Positions 49,812 to 58,828 of a stretch of 64,000 nucleotides of DNA are shown piece after piece (the stretch's first letter is position 1; each line of letters starts with the position of its first letter). The notes below the pieces were generated by a model. It saw only the letters and a program-made list of their open reading frames with translations, was not told the origin of the DNA and did not search any database. The DNA is from Sneathiella sedimenti (GTDB lineage Bacteria > Pseudomonadota > Alphaproteobacteria > Sneathiellales > Sneathiellaceae), in assembly GCF_017313765.1 (NCBI RefSeq), contig NZ_JAFLNC010000002.1, positions 310,001 to 374,000 on the forward strand. Direction: 5' to 3'. Both the position numbers and the translations under genes were made by a program.

Positions 49812-51833
49812 ATGGCAAACATTCGTATTTATCTCGCCGATCTGACCCACAACGGTCTGGTGCTCTCTTCCAACGTTTTTCCTCTTTCGATCGGTTTAGT
49901 GGCCGCCTATTTGCTGGAGAAAAAGCCAGACGGGGTCGATGTCGAACTTTTTAAATATCCCGAAGACCTGAGCGCTGCCCTGGACAAGGCTGTTCCGGAT
50001 GTTATCGGTTTTGCCAACTATTCGTGGAACATGGATATCTCCCGTCAGTATGCCCGGGTGATCAAAAAACTTTGGCCAGAGACCGTCGTGGTTTTTGGCG
50101 GACCTAATTATGGTCTGTCGGATGGCGAAGTTTCGGAATTCTGGCGTAATAACCCGAATATCGATTTCCATGTCGTTCAAGAAGGCGAGGAAGCATTCGT
50201 TCGGCTGTTGGATACCCTCATTGACGCAGATTTCGACGTCGATGCCATCAAGGCTGAACGCCGCGAAATAGGCAATGTGCATTACAAGGTAGGTGATGAG
50301 GTGGTCAAGGGGGCTCCGCTCCCGAGACTCGATCTTGAGGATGTCCCGTCGCCCTATCTAATGGGCTTGATGGACAAATTCTTTGACGAGAATCTAGGTC
50401 CGATGATCCATACGACGCGCGGTTGCCCGTTCAAATGCGCCTTCTGCACGGAGGGGAGTAAATACTACAACCTTGTCAGTCAGCGCGAAGGGCAGCTTGA
50501 GCGGGAGATGCATTATATTTCCGCACGCGTGCGCGGCCCCCGTGACCTATACATTTCCGACGCTAATTTCGGCATGTTCAAGCAGGACTATGAAAAAGCG
50601 CGTATAATTGCCGATTGTCAGGAAAAGTATAACTATCCGAAATATGTCCATGTTTCGACCGGAAAGAACCAGAAGGAACGGGTGGTTGATATTGTCAAGA
50701 GACTGAACGGGGCGGTCAGCATGGCGGCGTCCCTGCAGTCGACGGACCCGACAGTTCTGGCCAATGTTGCGCGATCCAATATTTCTGTCGAGAAATTATC
50801 CGAAGCCGGAAAAATGGCGAACACCACTAATACTGGCACCTATTCCGAATTGATTTTAGGCCTTCCGGGAGATTCCTTGAAGGCGCATACGCAGTCTTTG
50901 CGTGATACCGTTGAAATGGGCTTTGATAATATCCGGATGTATCAGCTCATTATGCTGCCGCAGACAGCGCTCAACACGCCGGAGAACCGTCAGAAATATA
51001 ACATGAAGACCAAATACCGGATCATGCCGCGGTCTTTTGGACGCTATGAGGTTGCCGGTGAGAGCTTTACGGCCGTTGAATCGGAGGAAATCCTGGTCTC
51101 CAACGAGACGCTGCCTTTCGATGACTATATTGCCTGCCGGGAACTGGACCTGACGATCGAGATCCTGCATAACGGCAAGGTGTTTGCTGAAATTCAGGGG
51201 CTTTGTAAGGCGCTCGGGCTGTCCTGGTTTGATTTCATCCTGCGCTTCTATGAAAACCGCCGAAATTTCTCCGATGCCATTACGGCCATGTATGATGATT
51301 TCAAATCCGGCACGTCGGAACGGCTTTGGGACAACGTGGATAGCCTTGCCGAACACGTTCACAGCAATATTGAAGAAATGCTCAACGATGAGCGCGGAAC
51401 CAATGAAATGTCGACGGGGAAGGCGACCTCGTTCTTCCTGCTGCTGGACGACATGAACCGGGTCTTGTTCGCGCTCCTGAAAGACTGGCTTGAGGAACTG
51501 GATCGTCTTGATGATCTGATGATTGCCTATATCGCCGATCTGGAACGTTTCAGCTTGTTGCGCAAGCATCGTCTGCTGACATTGTTGGAGGATGAAAGCG
51601 ATCATTTCTCCTTCGATCTGGTGGCGGCAGAGAAAGAATCGTTTCAGGTTTTGCCTGACCAGATAAAGGTCACGGACAAGGGACGATTTATCATGGCCCA
51701 TCAGCCACATCAGCGTGAAATGATAGAAAACTACGCCGATGAATTCGGAGACAGCTTTGACGGGCTCGGCAAAATGCTGATGCGGTATCCGCATATACAT
51801 CGATTATTCCGAAAACCCGTCGCGGTCCAGTAA
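49812..51833 (+). CDS. B12-binding-domain radical SAM protein
   Basis: A 673-residue protein with an N-terminal cobalamin-binding-like Rossmann domain (about residues 1-150) and a radical SAM core. The iron-sulfur motif is CPFKCAFC (Cys205, Cys209, Cys212), preceded by MIHTTRG and followed by YISDANFG and LILGLPGDS. No DxHxxG motif is visible, so cobalamin, if bound, would be base-off without that histidine. A 270-residue C-terminal part has no recognisable motif. The start at 49812 has AGGA a short distance upstream and begins at the family's usual N-terminus. The gene is followed by two SDRs and sits at the edge of a polysaccharide-type locus. Methylation, rearrangement or C-C bond chemistry on a sugar or lipid is possible. 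Confidence 0.88.
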   Translation: MANIRIYLADLTHNGLVLSSNVFPLSIGLVAAYLLEKKPDGVDVELFKYPEDLSAALDKAVPDVIGFANYSWNMDISRQYARVIKKLWPETVVVFGGPNYGLSDGEVSEFWRNNPNIDFHVVQEGEEAFVRLLDTLIDADFDVDAIKAERREIGNVHYKVGDEVVKGAPLPRLDLEDVPSPYLMGLMDKFFDENLGPMIHTTRGCPFKCAFCTEGSKYYNLVSQREGQLEREMHYISARVRGPRDLYISDANFGMFKQDYEKARIIADCQEKYNYPKYVHVSTGKNQKERVVDIVKRLNGAVSMAASLQSTDPTVLANVARSNISVEKLSEAGKMANTTNTGTYSELILGLPGDSLKAHTQSLRDTVEMGFDNIRMYQLIMLPQTALNTPENRQKYNMKTKYRIMPRSFGRYEVAGESFTAVESEEILVSNETLPFDDYIACRELDLTIEILHNGKVFAEIQGLCKALGLSWFDFILRFYENRRNFSDAITAMYDDFKSGTSERLWDNVDSLAEHVHSNIEEMLNDERGTNEMSTGKATSFFLLLDDMNRVLFALLKDWLEELDRLDDLMIAYIADLERFSLLRKHRLLTLLEDESDHFSFDLVAAEKESFQVLPDQIKVTDKGRFIMAHQPHQREMIENYADEFGDSFDGLGKMLMRYPHIHRLFRKPVAVQ

Positions 51834-51842
51834 AGCGGGCCC

Positions 51843-52568
51843 ATGTCGACTACTGGGGAATATTTCAAAAGCAGGGTCCTGATTACAGGGGGGACAGCCG
51901 GGATCGGTCTCGCGACGGCAAAGCGCTTGCTCCTCGATGGCCATCAGGTGTTTATCTGTGGTCGAAGCGCGGAGAAACTGGCAGCCGCGCAAACTGAACT
52001 GGCGGGTATGGACGTGGCATCGTCGATAGAAGGCACGGTTTGTGATGTCCGTGATTCTGATGCTGTTTCGCGCATGGTGGATCAGGCCGCGAGTGTGATG
52101 GGTGGTCTCGATGCGCTGGTCAATAATGCGGGCGTCGGTCGTATCGCCGATGTAGAAGCGATGTCCGTCGAGTACTGGCGCGATATGATCGACATTAATC
52201 TGAACGGCGTGTTTTACTGCTGCAAGGCGGCGATCCCCTATCTTAAAAGCTCACCAAAAGGAAATATCATCAATATTGGAAGCCGGGCGGGGCGCTACGC
52301 ATTTCCGGGTGGCACTGCCTATAACGCGACTAAATTCGGCCTTCAGGGTTTTTCCGAGGCGCTATTTCTCGATTTAAGCAAATACGGGATCGGTGTGAGC
52401 CTTGTCGCCCCCGGTGCGGTGGCAACGGGATTTGCGGGGGTTGAGGATGAGGATTGGCATTTGCAGCCGGATGACATTGCAAAGGTTATTGGTGATCTGC
52501 TGCGCAATGATCAGAGGGCTAATGTCAACTGGATCGAGATCCGCCCGGGTTTACGCGATCTTAGGTGA
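51843..52568 (+). CDS. Short-chain dehydrogenase/reductase
   Basis: A 241-residue classical SDR: ITGGTAGIG, VNNAGVGR, catalytic Ser in NIGSRAGRY and Tyr-x3-Lys in YNATKFG. It begins 10 bases after the radical SAM stop and is followed immediately by a second SDR, so it is part of the same operon. Its substrate is probably an intermediate from the radical SAM or sugar pathway. Nothing odd is seen in length or motifs. Confidence 0.9.
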   Translation: MSTTGEYFKSRVLITGGTAGIGLATAKRLLLDGHQVFICGRSAEKLAAAQTELAGMDVASSIEGTVCDVRDSDAVSRMVDQAASVMGGLDALVNNAGVGRIADVEAMSVEYWRDMIDINLNGVFYCCKAAIPYLKSSPKGNIINIGSRAGRYAFPGGTAYNATKFGLQGFSEALFLDLSKYGIGVSLVAPGAVATGFAGVEDEDWHLQPDDIAKVIGDLLRNDQRANVNWIEIRPGLRDLR

Positions 52569-52576
52569 GGAACGGG

Positions 52577-53383
52577 ATGAACGCTAAACGGCATCAGGAC
52601 AAAGTCGCCTTGGTCACCGGTGGTGCACAGGGTATCGGCGCGGGTATAGTCAAGGTTCTGGTCAAGCGCGGCGCGCGAGTCGCCATTGTTGATAAAAATG
52701 CTGAGACAGCCGCCGCCTATGCCGCGACACTTTCCAACTCAGATCAGCATGTCGTCAGTATCCAGGCTGATATATCCACGGAAGAGGGGTGTCGTTCAGC
52801 CGTAAATGACGTGATTGCCAGCTTCGGTGCGCTGGATATGCTTGTCAATAATGCGGCGCCCGGTCGGAACAAGGCGCATATTGGGCGGCTTGACGGCCCG
52901 GACTGGCAAGCGCATGCCGAGGTTGTCCTACAGGGGGCTGCGAGGCTGGCTGAAGCATCTTTGCCGCATCTTCGCAAGGCGTCGATGCCCGCCATTGTTA
53001 ATATCTCCTCTGTCACGGCTGCCGCAGTTGCCCCTGAGCAATGCAGTTGGCCCTATCATGTCTCGAAGGCAGGATTGGAGCAGATGACACGCTATCTCGC
53101 AAGCCAGTTCGGCGGTGATAATATTCGCGTGAATGCAGTTGCGCCCGGTCTCGTCGATCGCGAGGGCGGCATGAAAATAAGTGATAATCCAGAGAACAGG
53201 AAAATCATTGAGGCAATCGTCCCGCTGAAACGGGCGGCGACGGCAGAGGAAATTGGCGCCATTGTTTCCTTCCTCTGTTCCGAAGACGCTTCCTATATCA
53301 CCGGTCAGGTTCTGGTCGCCGATGGGGGAATGGGCATTCGGGAAAATTTCGGCGCCAGCCTGCTTGCTCGCCAAGCGGATTAG
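52577..53383 (+). CDS. Short-chain dehydrogenase/reductase
   Basis: A 268-residue classical SDR: VTGGAQGIG, VNNAAPGRN, Ser in NISSVTAAAV and Tyr-x3-Lys in YHVSKAG, with C-terminal ITGQVLVADGGMG. A GAGG ribosome site points to the ATG at 52577, rather than an in-frame GTG at 52565 that overlaps the previous gene. Together with the preceding SDR and the radical SAM gene it forms a three-gene unit, and it converges with the membrane protein gene at 53401. Confidence 0.9.
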   Translation: MNAKRHQDKVALVTGGAQGIGAGIVKVLVKRGARVAIVDKNAETAAAYAATLSNSDQHVVSIQADISTEEGCRSAVNDVIASFGALDMLVNNAAPGRNKAHIGRLDGPDWQAHAEVVLQGAARLAEASLPHLRKASMPAIVNISSVTAAAVAPEQCSWPYHVSKAGLEQMTRYLASQFGGDNIRVNAVAPGLVDREGGMKISDNPENRKIIEAIVPLKRAATAEEIGAIVSFLCSEDASYITGQVLVADGGMGIRENFGASLLARQAD

Positions 53384-53400
53384 GGCCAGTCGCGCGGCCT

Positions 53401-55446
53401 TTAGTCGCCCTTCCTTGCGTAGAGCCAGAAATCCGATTTTCCTGTGATCCGGTAGCCCGCTTCTTCCACCAGCCGTTTTTGCCAGTCGCCGACGGCCGCC
53501 GGAATACCAAGAGGGTTCAGTATATCAACCCGGTCGATCAGGATGAGGTCGGGTGCCTTCGCCGTGATTTCATCCCGTAGTGCCCGTTGAAAAGTGGATG
53601 TGCGCGCATAGGCAAAGGGATCGGCCCGACTTAAGGATGGCGCGATACCCGATAGCGTCGCTATTGTGAGAGGCGTGGCGCTGATCCAGATTGTATCGCC
53701 ATTTTGGCTGCGGCTTCTTAATTCCGTAGCTTGTCCCTCTGCATAATCGCAGACTTCCTTCGGCGCGGTGAAGCCATTCAGGCAAGTCTCCGACGGCTGC
53801 AAGGTCCATGTCCGCTTGATGTTCTTCACGAATAATGTTGATTGCTCAAGATGTGACGGGGCAAGAACGCCGATGACAAACAACAACAGAAGCGCTTTTC
53901 CCAGAAAGGATTTGTCAGTCAACATCGGCAGGATAAGCAGCAGGTATAGCAGATACGGGACCCACATATTCTGCACATAGAAGCGATTGGTGACATAGGG
54001 CATGAACGCAATAATCATGCCGACGATGGCTATGGATTGAAAATCGGTTCCGGTAAAAACTCGTCCCTCTCGGGAACGGCGCAGCCAATCAAAAAAGAGG
54101 TAGAAAACATGCGCCATGATAATAAAGAAAGGCGCATACCAGTAAAATTCCTTGCCGCCATATCCCGCCGCGAAAAGATTGAGCAGGGAAGACATATCGG
54201 CGAGATCAAACTGACCGTTCACAGCCGATACTATTGCGAGGTAAGCCGTGCCGAGAAACGCGACAATAAAGAGTGCACCGCCGACAATAACGGTAAGGTA
54301 GCCCTTACCCATAGACCGGATAAAGAGGGCAAAACCAAGCCCAAGCATAACGACAAGCCCGGTTTCCAGGTTATAGGCCGCGGCGACGGCACCTAAAATC
54401 CCGGCGGCGACCCACCAGATAATCACCGGACCTCGCGCCATCAGAGGCACGAACATAAGGGCGACGGGAATGAAGATAAAGCGTAGCGTTGCCTGGTTTG
54501 GAACTTTCAAAGTGGAGGAGGCGGACGACAGCGTCGGCGCCATAATAAAAATAACAAGTAGAAAGGAGAGGATTGCGAGCGGCATATGCCGGGTGCCAAA
54601 TCGCTGCGTCAGGATGATCAGCAGTAACAAAGCGAAGAGGATATTGACCGCTTGCAAAAATTTCATCATGCCGCCAAAGCCAGCAAAAAGCGTTATGCCG
54701 CTGACGGCGGAAACGAGCTTGTTCAGGTAAATCCCGTATTCGGGCAAGACCGGAGCCGAAACAGTCGGGAAAATATTTGCCAGCAACCCGTTGCCGATAA
54801 CACCTGTCCAGTGATGATCAAGTCCCCAGAGATAGTCTTTCTGAACGACCAGTGTTGCTTTCAGGGGTAGCAGAAAAAAGAGGCAGAAAACGACCAGTGT
54901 GAAAATGGCGAGAATCCATATTCCCCTTGTCGATGTCGTACATCGCAGCAGAAAAGCGAATAACAACAGGCTCCCCAAAACGGCCCAGAAGGCACGCTTT
55001 TCCGTAATGCTTCCCAGATAGTTGTAGACTAGGGGGACAGCGAGGAGGAGGATCATCACCGCAACAAGGGTCTGGATGAGTAGCTGGTGTTCTTCACGAA
55101 AGCCCGAAAAATAATTGAAGGACGGATCCCAGCGGAAAATGGCTCCGACAAGTGCGGTGATAAAAAGAACGAACGCGTAGAGCATGTAGATGCGACGCTG
55201 GAAAGCCGTGTCGTCGAAGTCATAGAGCATCGCGTGCTCTATGGTGTAGACCGGTAGCGGGCCCGAAAACAGACTGGATGCCCATGCAACCAAGGCACAA
55301 CCGAACAGCGCGTAAAACATGAAGAAGATGCGGCGTTGGTCGAGTGATTCAGTAAGACGCAACGGCAAATAGAAAACCGGCTGCACGACAATCAGGAAGA
55401 AAGCCGAGGTCTCGTAACCCTTGAATAAACGCCTGATCCTGTCCAT
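53401..55446 (-). CDS. Large polytopic membrane protein, function unknown
   Basis: A 681-residue protein with about 12 to 14 hydrophobic segments between residues 10 and 525 (for example FFLIVVQPVFYLPL, FYALFGCALVAWASSLF and MIIAFMPYVTNRFYV), then a soluble C-terminal tail of about 150 residues rich in polar residues. I do not recognise a family. The layout resembles GT-C-type membrane glycosyltransferases or O-antigen polymerase-like proteins, with a periplasmic tail, but no catalytic motif is evident. It is the last gene downstream of the glycosyltransferase, isomerase and epimerase genes on the same strand, so a role in glycan assembly or export is likely. Confidence 0.75.
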   Translation of the reverse strand: MDRIRRLFKGYETSAFFLIVVQPVFYLPLRLTESLDQRRIFFMFYALFGCALVAWASSLFSGPLPVYTIEHAMLYDFDDTAFQRRIYMLYAFVLFITALVGAIFRWDPSFNYFSGFREEHQLLIQTLVAVMILLLAVPLVYNYLGSITEKRAFWAVLGSLLLFAFLLRCTTSTRGIWILAIFTLVVFCLFFLLPLKATLVVQKDYLWGLDHHWTGVIGNGLLANIFPTVSAPVLPEYGIYLNKLVSAVSGITLFAGFGGMMKFLQAVNILFALLLLIILTQRFGTRHMPLAILSFLLVIFIMAPTLSSASSTLKVPNQATLRFIFIPVALMFVPLMARGPVIIWWVAAGILGAVAAAYNLETGLVVMLGLGFALFIRSMGKGYLTVIVGGALFIVAFLGTAYLAIVSAVNGQFDLADMSSLLNLFAAGYGGKEFYWYAPFFIIMAHVFYLFFDWLRRSREGRVFTGTDFQSIAIVGMIIAFMPYVTNRFYVQNMWVPYLLYLLLILPMLTDKSFLGKALLLLFVIGVLAPSHLEQSTLFVKNIKRTWTLQPSETCLNGFTAPKEVCDYAEGQATELRSRSQNGDTIWISATPLTIATLSGIAPSLSRADPFAYARTSTFQRALRDEITAKAPDLILIDRVDILNPLGIPAAVGDWQKRLVEEAGYRITGKSDFWLYARKGD

Positions 55447-55467
55447 GCTCGCCCCTTCGCCGACAGC

Positions 55468-56208
55468 CTATCGGCCGAAGTTGATTTTTGCCCGGTTAAG
55501 CGGTTGTTTTTCCGGCCGGTCAGGCTTCAGATTCAGTTCGACGACTAACATCAAAAAGACTTTCACGACCTCAACCAGATTGCGCAGCGTAACCGTCCCT
55601 CGTTTGGGTTCGTCCGCTTGCAGGTAAATAGGCACTTCAGCAAACTCGACCCCCTTGGTCAAAAGCTTGACATTCATTTCGGAGATAATTGAGAAGCGGT
55701 TGGAGATAAGCTTGAGCTCTTTAACCCTCGCAGTCGGCCAGACACCGGGTCCGTTCAGGTAACTCACTGATGTGCCAAAGAAAATATTATGCAATATTTG
55801 ATAGGTGGCGGAGATGATCTGCCTCAGATTAGGCCGGGCTTCTTTATTAATCGGGACCGTCAGCACCATTTCCGCAGCGTCTTTGAAATGCAACATCAGG
55901 CTGAGTGAGGACGTGCTGATATCATTGTCACCGGGAACAATGATGAACTGCGGCATGCGGGCCTTGTGGATGCCATCGACAATAGAGCGGCCAAGTCCCA
56001 TATTGACGGGGTGATAGATCGGCTCAATCCGAGGATCTTCGGTGGCAAGTGAGTTGAGGATGTCCTTGGAGTCGTCGGTACTGCCATCATCAATGGCAAT
56101 AATTTCATAGTCATCGATATCATGCAGGCGGGTGACACTGCGGATGGTCTCGACCGTATCCGCAATAGCGCTGCCCTCATTAAAAGCCGGAACAATAAAA
56201 CTGATCAT
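55468..56208 (-). CDS. Family 2 glycosyltransferase (DPM1-like)
   Basis: A 246-residue GT-A glycosyltransferase: FIVPAFNEGSAIADTVETI, IIAIDDGSTDDSKDIL (nucleotide-binding Asp) and IIVPGDNDI, where the DxD-like metal motif lies. VPIYLQADEPKRGTVT follows, as in polyprenyl-phosphate sugar transferases. No membrane anchor follows the catalytic domain except a short hydrophobic FLMLVVEL near the end. It probably transfers a sugar to a lipid carrier in the surface-glycan pathway. It is 21 bases upstream of the large membrane protein gene. Confidence 0.9.
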   Translation of the reverse strand: MISFIVPAFNEGSAIADTVETIRSVTRLHDIDDYEIIAIDDGSTDDSKDILNSLATEDPRIEPIYHPVNMGLGRSIVDGIHKARMPQFIIVPGDNDISTSSLSLMLHFKDAAEMVLTVPINKEARPNLRQIISATYQILHNIFFGTSVSYLNGPGVWPTARVKELKLISNRFSIISEMNVKLLTKGVEFAEVPIYLQADEPKRGTVTLRNLVEVVKVFLMLVVELNLKPDRPEKQPLNRAKINFGR

Positions 56209-56242
56209 TTTTCTTTCATTTTCAGTTAGTTATCCCGCCTTT

Positions 56243-56815
56243 TCACGCGTTTACATCACGGGCATGCCCGGCGAGCCATTGCATCGCATAATGCATGACA
56301 ACCAGTTGACTGTCTTCGGAAACCTGCATGTCATCCAGTGCAAAATGAATGGGATAATCCGCGAGGTCCTTGGCTTTGCCGCCGTCATAGCCGAGGATTG
56401 CAAAGCTGGTTAACCCGTTGTCTTTCGCATATTCGAGTGCGCGAAGAATATTCGGCGAATTACCGCTGCCTGAAAGAACAACCAGTGTATCGCCGGCGTT
56501 GGCATAGACAGCCAGCTGTTTGGCAAAAATCTCTGCATAACCTTCATCATTGGCGAGGCAGGTCAGGATTGCCGTATTTGCCGGGAGGGCGTGGGCGCGT
56601 AACCCCTTGCCCGTTTTCCGATCAATCCCGTAGATCATGTCATTGGCAATATGGACGGCGTTGCCCGCACTACCGCCATTGCCGCAAAGAAAGAGCTGCC
56701 GTTTCTCCTTCCAGGCCGCGAGAAGGTGATCGCAAAGTGTGTTGATGTTTTCAGGATTTGCAGCGAGCAAAGCGCTGCTTAAGCGTGTGCTGTAATCGGA
56801 GAAGGAAAGGCTCAT
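56243..56815 (-). CDS. SIS-domain phosphoheptose isomerase-like protein (GmhA-like)
   Basis: A 190-residue SIS protein. FLCGNGGSAGNAVHIANDM and VVLSGSGNSPNILRAL are the sugar-phosphate-binding loops (in typical GmhA: GNGGSA and TSGNSPNV), and VSEDSQLVVMHYAMQWL closes the domain as in GmhA. GmhA converts sedoheptulose 7-phosphate to heptose 7-phosphate. Its position between a glycosyltransferase and a sugar-nucleotide epimerase gene fits heptose or deoxyheptose precursor synthesis. Confidence 0.88.
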   Translation of the reverse strand: MSLSFSDYSTRLSSALLAANPENINTLCDHLLAAWKEKRQLFLCGNGGSAGNAVHIANDMIYGIDRKTGKGLRAHALPANTAILTCLANDEGYAEIFAKQLAVYANAGDTLVVLSGSGNSPNILRALEYAKDNGLTSFAILGYDGGKAKDLADYPIHFALDDMQVSEDSQLVVMHYAMQWLAGHARDVNA

Positions 56816-56839
56816 GAAATCCGTTCTTTTACTGAGGCG

Positions 56840-57781
56840 CTAGGCGCTTTTAGCCATATTCTCCATCCAGCGGAGATTGTACCAGCGATCTTCATCGCGC
56901 AGGTCCCGGCGCTGATAGGAGGCGATAACCTCTGTAATGGCGTCATTGACTGTCTTTTCCGGCGTGAATCCCGCAGCCAGGATGCGGTCTGAGTTCACCC
57001 GGTAGGACCGGGGATCATTCGACGGCGTCACTTCAATCTCGCACGGGATCTTCGCCGCGATCCGCTCTGCTATCTCGATGATTTTCAGATTTTCAAACCC
57101 GGCGTTATAAACGCCAGTGACTTCCGGATGATCAAGGAGGAAAATATAGAGCCGGGCAATATCGTCGATATGGATATTTGGGCGGACCTGCTCCCCGCCA
57201 AAGACCGTGATCTTGCCGTTAACCAGTGCCTGCATTGTCAGCATGTTGACGGAGACGTCGAGGCGCATCCGGGGGGACACCCCACAGACGGTCGCAGGAC
57301 GGACAATCTGTACGCACATCTGGTCAGCGTAGCTCAGCACTACGCGCTCAGCGACCATCTTGGTTTTGTTGTACTCGGATATCGGCAGCAAGGTGAGGTC
57401 TTCCGTCACCTGTTCTTCCTCTTTCACGCCATAGACGCTTCCCGAAGAGGCATAGATAAAGCGCTTGATCCCGGCGCGGGCTGCGTTATCCGCAAGCTGC
57501 ATGGTGGCGAGAGCGCTGATTTCCCAGGTTAATTTTGGGTCGAGATCACCGCAGGGGTCATTGGCAACTGACGCAAGGTGAATGATAGCATCGATACCGT
57601 CAAGCAGCGCCGTATCGAAGAAGCGGACATCCCCCTGAACAACGGTGAGGGCCTCATGCGCGGGCAGGAAACTGCCAAACCACTGGATATCGTAAGCCAC
57701 TACTTCATGGCCTTCCGCAAGAAGTTTCGGAACCAGTACCGATCCCTTGTATCCGCAGGCCCCCGTTACCAATAGACGCAT
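56840..57781 (-). CDS. NAD-dependent sugar-nucleotide epimerase/dehydratase
   Basis: A 313-residue extended SDR. MRLLVTGACGYKGSVLV is the GxxGxxG start; YASSGSVYG and EYNKTKMVAERVV carry the active-site Ser/Thr and the Tyr-x3-Lys pair. A longer frame upstream is not supported; homology starts at the ATG at 57781. It is the first gene of a minus-strand four-gene group (epimerase, SIS, GT2, membrane protein). It is divergent from the SDR-ThDP-FkbM plus-strand group across a 207-base gap in which I see only a weak TTGTCA-N16-TAACAC promoter-like pair (57850-57877). Confidence 0.9.
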   Translation of the reverse strand: MRLLVTGACGYKGSVLVPKLLAEGHEVVAYDIQWFGSFLPAHEALTVVQGDVRFFDTALLDGIDAIIHLASVANDPCGDLDPKLTWEISALATMQLADNAARAGIKRFIYASSGSVYGVKEEEQVTEDLTLLPISEYNKTKMVAERVVLSYADQMCVQIVRPATVCGVSPRMRLDVSVNMLTMQALVNGKITVFGGEQVRPNIHIDDIARLYIFLLDHPEVTGVYNAGFENLKIIEIAERIAAKIPCEIEVTPSNDPRSYRVNSDRILAAGFTPEKTVNDAITEVIASYQRRDLRDEDRWYNLRWMENMAKSA

Positions 57782-57988
57782 AAATCTAACCCTTCGAAGA
57801 TCCTGACATGGCAGCAATAATTGCCGTTGTCGGTCTTTCTTTCCCCTACTTGTCAAAAGTTTCAAACTGTGTAACACAGGTCATAGTTAATGCAAATCGG
57901 AATGTCGGTTCCCCGTTGGAGCAGAGTGGCTGGCGGAGGGTTCTGGCCTGTCAGGGATCCGGTTCGCGATGCAGATAGGCTTGTTGGT

Positions 57989-58810
57989 GTGACGACTCCG
58001 AAAACAGTATTTATTGCGGCAATTTCAAGTGACATCGGCAGGGAATTGGCGACGCTCTATCTTGCGGCGGGATACCAGGTGATCGGTACATACCGCCAGC
58101 CCGAACATCTTGGCGAACTGGCTGATCGAGACGATGTTTTTCTGATCACCTGCGACATCGCGAAGGAGAAAGAAGTCCTTGATGTAGTGGCCTTTCTCGC
58201 GGAGCGGGGCCTTTTTTGGGATGAGTATATCTCCGCTGTAGGCTTGTTGGAGCCAATCGGTCATTTCGTCGACCTCCCGGCGAGCAGCTGGCGTCAATCC
58301 ATCATGATCAATTCATTGCACCAGTTGGAATTGCTCCACCATCTGTATCCTTATCGTCGACCGACGGCGTCAGGCAAGGTTGCGTTTCTGGTGGGCGGTG
58401 CCATTAATCGCGCCTTTGCAAATTATTCGGCCTATTCCCTGGGGAAGGTGATGCTGGTGAAGTTCTGTGAACTTATCAGTGATGAAACGCCGGACCTCCA
58501 TTGCGTTGCAATCGGTACGGGTTGGGTTGCCAGCAAGATACATGAGCAGACGCTTGCGGCCGGTGATGCGGCCGGCGATAATCTGGCGGCAACCCGGTCC
58601 TTCGTCGCGGCGCAGGAGCGGGGGACACCCATTTCCGATATATTTGACCTGATCCAATGGTGTTTTGTTCGGCCAGAGACGGCCGGGCGAAACTTTTCCG
58701 TCGTCCATGATGATTGGCGAAACGGCGGCGAAAAGCTTGCTAGTTCGCTTCAGCAGGATCAAGACATGTTCCGGTTGCGGCGCTCCGGCAATCAGCATAA
58801 AAGCGAATGA
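57989..58810 (+). CDS. SDR-like protein with degenerate cofactor motif
   Basis: About 273 residues from the GTG at 57989 (an in-frame ATG at 57890 adds 33 unlikely residues). The N-terminus KTVFIAAISSDIGRELATLYLAAGYQV is an SDR start with SSDIG where TGxxxGIG is usual; ISAVGLLEP replaces NNAG; Tyr-x3-Lys is kept in AYSLGKVML. It therefore probably binds a nucleotide cofactor and can act, but the motif is atypical. It is followed 18 bases later by a ThDP-enzyme gene, which suggests work on the product of that enzyme. Start choice is uncertain. Confidence 0.75.
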   Translation: MTTPKTVFIAAISSDIGRELATLYLAAGYQVIGTYRQPEHLGELADRDDVFLITCDIAKEKEVLDVVAFLAERGLFWDEYISAVGLLEPIGHFVDLPASSWRQSIMINSLHQLELLHHLYPYRRPTASGKVAFLVGGAINRAFANYSAYSLGKVMLVKFCELISDETPDLHCVAIGTGWVASKIHEQTLAAGDAAGDNLAATRSFVAAQERGTPISDIFDLIQWCFVRPETAGRNFSVVHDDWRNGGEKLASSLQQDQDMFRLRRSGNQHKSE

Positions 58811-58828
58811 AAAGTTGAGACAGGTTCG

